Shown here: positions 12,126 through 16,282 of the stretch, one piece after another
Layout of the letters: every line of letters starts with the position of its first letter
How positions within the stretch are numbered: position 1 is the first letter of the stretch
Source: Candidatus Omnitrophota bacterium
Lineage (GTDB): Bacteria > Omnitrophota > Omnitrophia > Omnitrophales > JACQLI01
Assembly: GCA_016204125.1 (NCBI GenBank)
Contig: JACQLI010000019.1
Span: 1-16,282, forward strand
Reading direction: 5' to 3'
Length of the DNA: 16,282 nt
The notes under the pieces: generated by a model
Seen by the model: the letters and a program-made list of their open reading frames with translations, nothing else
Database searches by the model: none
Told to the model about the DNA's origin: nothing
Position numbers and translations under genes: made by a program

Positions 12126-13477
12126 CGGGGTAGGAGAAGGCCCTGGAGATCGACTTTCTCGCGGCGGAAGAGTTCAAGCTCTTCCTTTCCCAAATTGTGA
12201 CTGAAGGGGTGGGAAGGCAGCTTGAGCTGAAGAAAGGCATAATCAGAAAACCGATAGCTACGAAGAACGTCGACGAATTCTCGCGAAACTAGATCCAAAA
12301 GATAGAGAATGTCTTCATTCAAAACTGAAGGAACCAAAGGAACGGGTGCTGTGCCTCTTTGCTTCAGGTTAAGATCAAGCGAAAAATAGTTTTCAGGTTC
12401 CTCCTTATAGAAGCGAATATTCAGCTGGATCGTTTCAAAGGTATTTTGGATTCTTTCGTCACTAAAGAGAAGGGTCTGCATTCTTCGGTTGAGTTGTTCA
12501 GCCAGAAAATCTCCAAGAGGAATGGCTGAGATCTGAAATTCTGTCTCCCATGATTCGAGATCTTTTTCGAGATTAAATTCGGGAGGAATGGGCACCTTAT
12601 TGAGGTTGCCATATTCATCCACATAAGATAAGGGAATGGTCCGTATGATCTTCGACTCATGGGAGGATAGCGCGACAATGAAAAAATACTCCAGCGAAGT
12701 CCCAGGAGGAAGTCTATACGCCCCTTCGGGAACCTCGTTGGGATCATAATCAATGGTAACGGGTGTATAGACAAGCACCCGATTTGTTTCAAGCGGCGTA
12801 CTCCGAAGTTCGCCTAGACCCCACTTCGCATATTTGTTTCCATTGATTTCAGGACTCATGAAGAAAAATGATTGTAGGAGTTCGGGCGTAAGCGGAATGT
12901 CGTAGTGCTTTTGGATGCTCTCAAGGGAAGGCTCCTTTTCAAGAGTATCAAAAAGCGCGCGGACGGGTTTATGCCAAAGAACGGAACGGTTCAGCTTGAG
13001 CTCATGGAGAACCCTTTTTCGATATTCATCTCTTGAGATATCCCACAGACGGACCCTCCTGATGTCATCCACAAAGCCTGTGAGAACAAGCTGGAGTCCT
13101 GTAACCTCAATATCCGTAGCCTGAAGGATGTAGAAATCGAGTTTGAGATCGGTGCTTAAGAGGACGCGGGAAATTGAAAAAAGGACGTCTTCTACTTGAT
13201 CCAAAGCTTCAGGGGCAGGCTGGAAGAGATTTTCAACGTCGATCTTCCCCTTCCCGCTCATGAGAGCCTCTTTGAAATCTGCATTGAAGAGTTTCTTCAT
13301 TGGGAGATAGACGCCGACGGTATTGCCGTCGATTTTGACATCGATTTGCTCGATGCCGTATTCTTTCGAACAGATTTCCTGGATTGATTCCTTGATACGG
13401 TCGCCTGGGTAGGAAGGGGAACAGCTGACAAGTGCAAGACTCAGAAAAAATGTTAAAAGTTGCTTCATCTCTCTCAT
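12122..13477 (-). CDS. Putative lipoprotein, unknown function
   Basis: I do not recognise this 451-residue protein. It has a lipoprotein signal peptide: MKQLLTFFLSLALVSC, with lipobox L-V-S-C and the modified cysteine at residue 19. The rest is soluble and mixed alpha/beta, with no further membrane segments, so it is probably a periplasmic lipid-anchored protein. Visible patterns include YGIEQIDVKIDGNTVGVYLP near the N-terminus and LPPGTSLEYFFIVALSSHE in the middle. Start: ATG at 13477 is listed and ATG at 13468 is equally possible; a farther in-frame ATG at 13498 lies inside the ftsH terminator loop and is unlikely. It is downstream of the FtsH-like gene beyond a terminator, and its stop overlaps the -35 box of the hrcA promoter. 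Confidence 0.75.
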   Translation of the reverse strand: MREMKQLLTFFLSLALVSCSPSYPGDRIKESIQEICSKEYGIEQIDVKIDGNTVGVYLPMKKLFNADFKEALMSGKGKIDVENLFQPAPEALDQVEDVLFSISRVLLSTDLKLDFYILQATDIEVTGLQLVLTGFVDDIRRVRLWDISRDEYRKRVLHELKLNRSVLWHKPVRALFDTLEKEPSLESIQKHYDIPLTPELLQSFFFMSPEINGNKYAKWGLGELRSTPLETNRVLVYTPVTIDYDPNEVPEGAYRLPPGTSLEYFFIVALSSHESKIIRTIPLSYVDEYGNLNKVPIPPEFNLEKDLESWETEFQISAIPLGDFLAEQLNRRMQTLLFSDERIQNTFETIQLNIRFYKEEPENYFSLDLNLKQRGTAPVPLVPSVLNEDILYLLDLVSREFVDVLRSYRFSDYAFLQLKLPSHPFSHNLGKEELELFRREKVDLQGLLLPR

Positions 13478-13483
13478 AATAAG

Positions 13484-13513
13484 AAAAGCCCCCAACATCT
13501 CGCGGGGGCTTTT
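13484..13513 (-). terminator. Rho-independent terminator of the FtsH-like gene
   Basis: AAAAGCCCCC (13484-13493) and GGGGGCTTTT (13504-13513) form a perfect 10-bp stem with a 10-base loop. On the minus strand it is followed by CTTATT. It starts 24 bp after the stop of the FtsH-like gene. Confidence 0.88.
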
Positions 13514-13537
13514 AAAAAGTCCTCAAAGACTGATTTT

Positions 13538-15196
13538 TTACTTCGGACCCACTCCTCCCTTTTCTTCTGCGGGTGGAATATTTCCGACCATACGAGGATT
13601 GGCTTTGCCGTATTCAGCAAAGATAGCTTCAATCTCGTCGTAATCAAGCTCGTCTTTGACAAGAAGTTCACGAGCGAACCGCTCAAAAACTTCATTCTCT
13701 TTCTGTAAGAGATCCTCAACTTCCTTGAGGCAACGTTTGATAATCTGATCGGTGTCGCTATTAAGGCGCGTCTTCACCTCTTCAGAAAGTTGATCATTCG
13801 GGATTACGGTGTAATCACCGACAAGCCCCGAGGGTCCCATACCGCATTGCCACACCATATGATGAGCAATGGACATGGCATTTTGGAAATCAGAGCTTAC
13901 CCCATTTGAGCTCGTTCCAAACTTCTTCCTTTCTGCCACATAACCTGCTAAGGCGGATTGGATCGTGGCGAGGAACGTTTCCTTATCTTTGGTGTGCCAT
14001 TCCTCACGCGGTGTAGGATGGACAACCCCCAAAGTTCCTTTACGCGGAATAATGGAAGCTTTAAAAACGTCGTTTCTCGGATGCAAGAGATAAGTCACGA
14101 TCAAGTGACCTGTCTCATGGTAAGCGGTCATTTCCCGTTCACGCTGGTTCATTTTTATTTTTTGCTTCATGCCAAGTTCGATTCGCTCAATCGCCTCGGA
14201 GATTTCCTTCATGCCGATGACATCTTTCCCTCTTCGAGTGGCGATGAGTGCGGCCTCTTTGACGATATTTTCGATTTCAGCTGGGGTCTTATCCACGGTC
14301 TTGCGGGCAAGACGGCCTATATCAACCGAGGCCTCGTGTTTGACTTTACTTAAATAGAGTTTGAAAATTGCTTCACGTCCTTCAAGACCCGGTTTTGTGA
14401 TGTAAACTTTACGATCAAATCGGCCGGGACGGAGAAGCGCAGGATCAAGTACTTCTTCAGACGCATTGGTGGCCCCAATCACGATGATGTTGTCAGCCCG
14501 AGCCCCAAGACCGTCCATCTCAACCAGAAGCTGGTTTTGGGTCGTATTGGTCTCAGCGCCGCCAAATTGGTTAAAGGTACGGGTTCTCCCCATGGCATCC
14601 AGTTCATCGATGAAAATGATGGCACCGCCAAATCCATAGGAAAGGCTGCGCGCCTTCGAAAAAAGTTTGCGGACACGGCTTGCTCCCACTCCAACGAAGA
14701 CTTCGTTGAATTCGCTTGCTGCCATGGAAAGGAAGGGCAGTCCTGCCTCCGTAGCAATAGCCTTTGCAAGGTAGGTCTTCCCGCATCCTGGAGGACCGAC
14801 CATGAGAATCCCCCGCAGGATTTTGCCGCCGATCTTTTTGAGACGGGCGTGATCCTTAATCAATTGTACAACTTCCCAGGCTTCTTCTTTCGCCTCATCA
14901 ATCCCGACCACATCCGAAAAATGGACATCGACCTCGCGGGCCTTGACATTCTTTTTGTCAAGCTGGGTAAACCCGTTTCGGAGAACCACAACATACAGGT
15001 AAACAAAGATAAGGGCGTTGACCATCACGAGGAGGATCGAAATCGGCATCTGAGCGAGAGTGATGTTGCGATAGTAACTCTCGAGCGACATCATTCCGTA
15101 GATCGACAGGATAATAAGGGCAACCACTCCAATGGCGATAAAAATCTTCACCTTATGGTTAATAAAGTGCATCTTGAAACGTCTATAAAAATTCAT
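13538..15196 (-). CDS. ftsH: FtsH-like membrane AAA+ zinc metalloprotease
   Basis: An ATP-dependent membrane protease of 552 residues, shorter than the usual 600-650. Two N-terminal transmembrane helices (about 17-36 and 51-72) are joined by only about 15 residues, where typical FtsH has a periplasmic domain of about 70 or more. The AAA+ domain is complete: Walker A GPPGCGKT (134-141), pore loop FVGV (167-170), Walker B IIFIDELD (193-200), and second region of homology GATNASEEVLDPALLRPGRF (241-260). The protease domain has HETGH (360-364) and the third zinc ligand Asp436 in SSDFQ. The region after the zinc site is diverged (PTPREEWHTKDKETFLATIQ), suggesting a paralogue or lineage-specific type rather than the housekeeping FtsH. 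GGAG lies 13 bases before the ATG, a rather long spacing. It has its own promoter and terminator. Confidence 0.9.
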   Translation of the reverse strand: MNFYRRFKMHFINHKVKIFIAIGVVALIILSIYGMMSLESYYRNITLAQMPISILLVMVNALIFVYLYVVVLRNGFTQLDKKNVKAREVDVHFSDVVGIDEAKEEAWEVVQLIKDHARLKKIGGKILRGILMVGPPGCGKTYLAKAIATEAGLPFLSMAASEFNEVFVGVGASRVRKLFSKARSLSYGFGGAIIFIDELDAMGRTRTFNQFGGAETNTTQNQLLVEMDGLGARADNIIVIGATNASEEVLDPALLRPGRFDRKVYITKPGLEGREAIFKLYLSKVKHEASVDIGRLARKTVDKTPAEIENIVKEAALIATRRGKDVIGMKEISEAIERIELGMKQKIKMNQREREMTAYHETGHLIVTYLLHPRNDVFKASIIPRKGTLGVVHPTPREEWHTKDKETFLATIQSALAGYVAERKKFGTSSNGVSSDFQNAMSIAHHMVWQCGMGPSGLVGDYTVIPNDQLSEEVKTRLNSDTDQIIKRCLKEVEDLLQKENEVFERFARELLVKDELDYDEIEAIFAEYGKANPRMVGNIPPAEEKGGVGPK

Positions 15197-15261
15197 TCTT
15201 TTTCTTATCTCCTTTTATCAAAACAGGTTAGATTGATGATCTCAATACTCCTGATTAATGA

Positions 15262-15290
15262 ACTATAGCTCCTATAAGGGGTTATGTCAA
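15262..15290 (-). promoter_or_regulatory. Promoter of the FtsH-like gene (sigma70 type)
   Basis: On the minus strand a perfect TTGACA (-35, 15285-15290), a 17-bp spacer and TATAGT (-10, 15262-15267). Predicted start near 15255, giving a leader of about 59 nt. An interrupted inverted repeat, CTATAA/TTATAG (15272-15277 with 15305-15310) and GGTT/AACC inside it, surrounds the -35 box. Confidence 0.8.
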
Positions 15291-15304
15291 GGAACCCGCT
15301 CCAT

Positions 15305-15724
15305 TTATAGGTCTTCCCAGGTATCGTCTGTTTGCTCATCAGCCTTGACCCTTTCCTCATCAGACTCCTCTTCCCAAAGAAGTTCTTCTTCTCCCTCTTC
15401 ACCATCCTCCCCTTCTTCGCTCTCCTCCCCAAACCAGAAGTCCAAATTCTCTTCTTCGCCAGAGACCCATTCTTCTTCCTCGACCTCTTCCTTTTCTTTC
15501 TCTACAGGGCCCTCGCTTAAAAACCTCTCTTTGGGGAAAAGTTCGAGAGTGGGGGCAGGAGGCCCTTTCTTGCCCTCTGCTTCTTCTTTAAGCTTCTCCT
15601 TGGCGGAGGCTGGATCTGTTTGAGTAAGCTCAATAGGGTCTTTTCTCTTGGCTATGGTGCCAAGTGAAACAAAAGCAATTGCACTAATCAATAAGAGCCA
15701 GCTTACCTTTGTCAGTCGATTCAT
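15305..15724 (-). CDS. Membrane-anchored, highly acidic small protein
   Basis: A 139-residue protein of unknown family. An N-terminal hydrophobic segment (VSWLLLISAIAFVSLGTIA, about 7-25) is a signal anchor or uncleaved signal peptide. Then comes KRKDP, a Lys/Glu stretch, and a tail (about 71-139) dominated by Glu and Asp with scattered Trp, for example EEVEEEEWVSGE and GEDGEEGEEELLW. It is probably disordered and outside the cytoplasm. The ATG at 15724 is chosen because it starts the signal segment directly; the only longer option is a TTG overlapping the uvrA stop. It follows uvrA by 47 bp and may be co-transcribed. The Glu-rich low-complexity sequence makes homology searches unreliable. 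Confidence 0.7.
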   Translation of the reverse strand: MNRLTKVSWLLLISAIAFVSLGTIAKRKDPIELTQTDPASAKEKLKEEAEGKKGPPAPTLELFPKERFLSEGPVEKEKEEVEEEEWVSGEEENLDFWFGEESEEGEDGEEGEEELLWEEESDEERVKADEQTDDTWEDL

Positions 15725-15771
15725 CACTTTTTTTCTTCCTATAGTAAAACTACCTCTTCTGAAGGGGAAAA

Positions 15772-16282
15772 TCAAACAAAGGTTTTCGCCCCTCTCTTTT
15801 CAAGGTATCGCTTAAGGTATTGACCTGTATAAGATAAGGAAGAGTTAAGGAGTCCCTCTCGGGGTCCCTCATAAACCACATCTCCTCCCTCTGATCCTCC
15901 CTCGCGTCCTAAGTCAATAATCCAGTCTGCACACTGGATGATTTCCATATTGTGCTCAATCGCAACGATGGAATGCCCTCTTTCAAGAAGTTCCTCAAAT
16001 GCTCCCATGAGGTAAGAGATGTCGTGATAATGAAGTCCTGTGGTCGGTTCATCGAAAAGATAGAGAACCCTCTCACTCTGGCGAGCCCCCACTTCAAAAG
16101 CAAGTTTTAACCGTTGGGCTTCTCCTCCCGAGAAAGTAGGGGCGGGTTGCCCTAGCCTGAGATAACCAAGCCCAACCTTTTTAAGAATCCTCAACTTCTC
16201 ACAAAGGAGGGGGCGATCCTGGAAGAAGACTAACGCTTCGTCTACGCTCATCTCTAGGACATCATGGATTGTCTTATCGAGA
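15772..16282 (-). CDS. uvrA: Excinuclease ABC subunit A, C-terminal part (cut by window edge)
   Basis: UvrA recognises DNA damage and loads UvrB in nucleotide excision repair. About 169 C-terminal residues are present; the frame stays open to the right edge (DKTIHDVLEMSVDEALVFF). The C-terminal ATPase half is clear: the ABC signature FSGGEAQRLKLAFEV, Walker B VLYLFDEPTTGLH, the D-loop region, and VAIEHNMEIIQCADWIIDLGREGG with the switch histidine. The ending GDVVYEGPREGLLN, followed by the SYTGQYL region, is the usual UvrA C-terminus. Confidence 0.96.
   Translation of the reverse strand, partial: LDKTIHDVLEMSVDEALVFFQDRPLLCEKLRILKKVGLGYLRLGQPAPTFSGGEAQRLKLAFEVGARQSERVLYLFDEPTTGLHYHDISYLMGAFEELLERGHSIVAIEHNMEIIQCADWIIDLGREGGSEGGDVVYEGPREGLLNSSLSYTGQYLKRYLEKRGAKTFV

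Noticed and set aside
13478..13498. ATG at 13498 as start of the lipoprotein
   Set aside because: It lies inside the loop of the FtsH terminator and would place extra residues before a good lipoprotein signal.
14537..15268. 243-residue plus-strand ORF opposite the FtsH-like gene
   Set aside because: Antisense to the AAA+ domain with all motifs in the other strand; no ribosome site or recognisable domain.

Overview
The window comes from an uncultured-looking diderm bacterium with mid GC. The diderm reading rests on a lipobox protein, several exported proteins and an inner-membrane FtsH-type protease. A ferredoxin-dependent 2-oxoacid oxidoreductase and an aspartase suggest anaerobic or facultatively anaerobic metabolism. 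The phylum cannot be fixed from this sequence; a deltaproteobacterium-like, Bdellovibrionota-like or candidate-phylum lineage (e.g. Omnitrophota) would fit, but that is a guess.

Layout. At 1-3477 (minus strand) a compact operon reads DUF2203 protein > korA (fused gamma-alpha) > korB > aspA (cut by the window edge), with 4-bp and 31-bp overlaps and a 1-bp gap. It appears to start from an extended -10 promoter at about 3554-3562. At 3478-4532 lies a repeat-rich island around a tRNA-Pro(GGG) gene. It holds a 35-bp imperfect inverted repeat, hairpin repeats, a small GIY-YIG nuclease gene flanked by two short copies of the tRNA 5' end, and an inverted copy of the tRNA 3' end. At 4533-6572 (plus strand) are two unrecognised genes: a 560-residue exported/polytopic membrane protein and a small exported lysine-rich protein. 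At 6596-7324 (minus) is a membrane protein with an LSm/SH3-like N-terminal motif, then HU (7412-7684) behind a strong terminator and an operator-like palindrome, then a block of three hairpins, then gpsA.

The heat-shock operon hrcA-grpE-dnaJ-(VanZ-like) occupies 8979-12059 on the minus strand. It has a perfect CIRCE operator and a recognisable promoter whose -35 box overlaps the stop codon of the gene upstream. dnaK is not in this operon. Upstream of it are a lipoprotein of unknown function (12122-13477), an FtsH-like AAA+ zinc protease with an unusually small periplasmic loop (13538-15196, with promoter and terminator), a membrane-anchored very acidic small protein (15305-15724), and the C-terminal part of uvrA at the right edge.

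The genes work in a few sets: 2-oxoacid/aspartate carbon metabolism (kor, aspA), protein quality control (hrcA-grpE-dnaJ and the FtsH-like protease), nucleoid structure and DNA repair (HU, UvrA), and phospholipid precursor synthesis (gpsA). The most unusual part is 3570-4500, where the GIY-YIG gene, partial tRNA copies and hairpin repeats look like a small mobile or homing unit associated with a tRNA gene.
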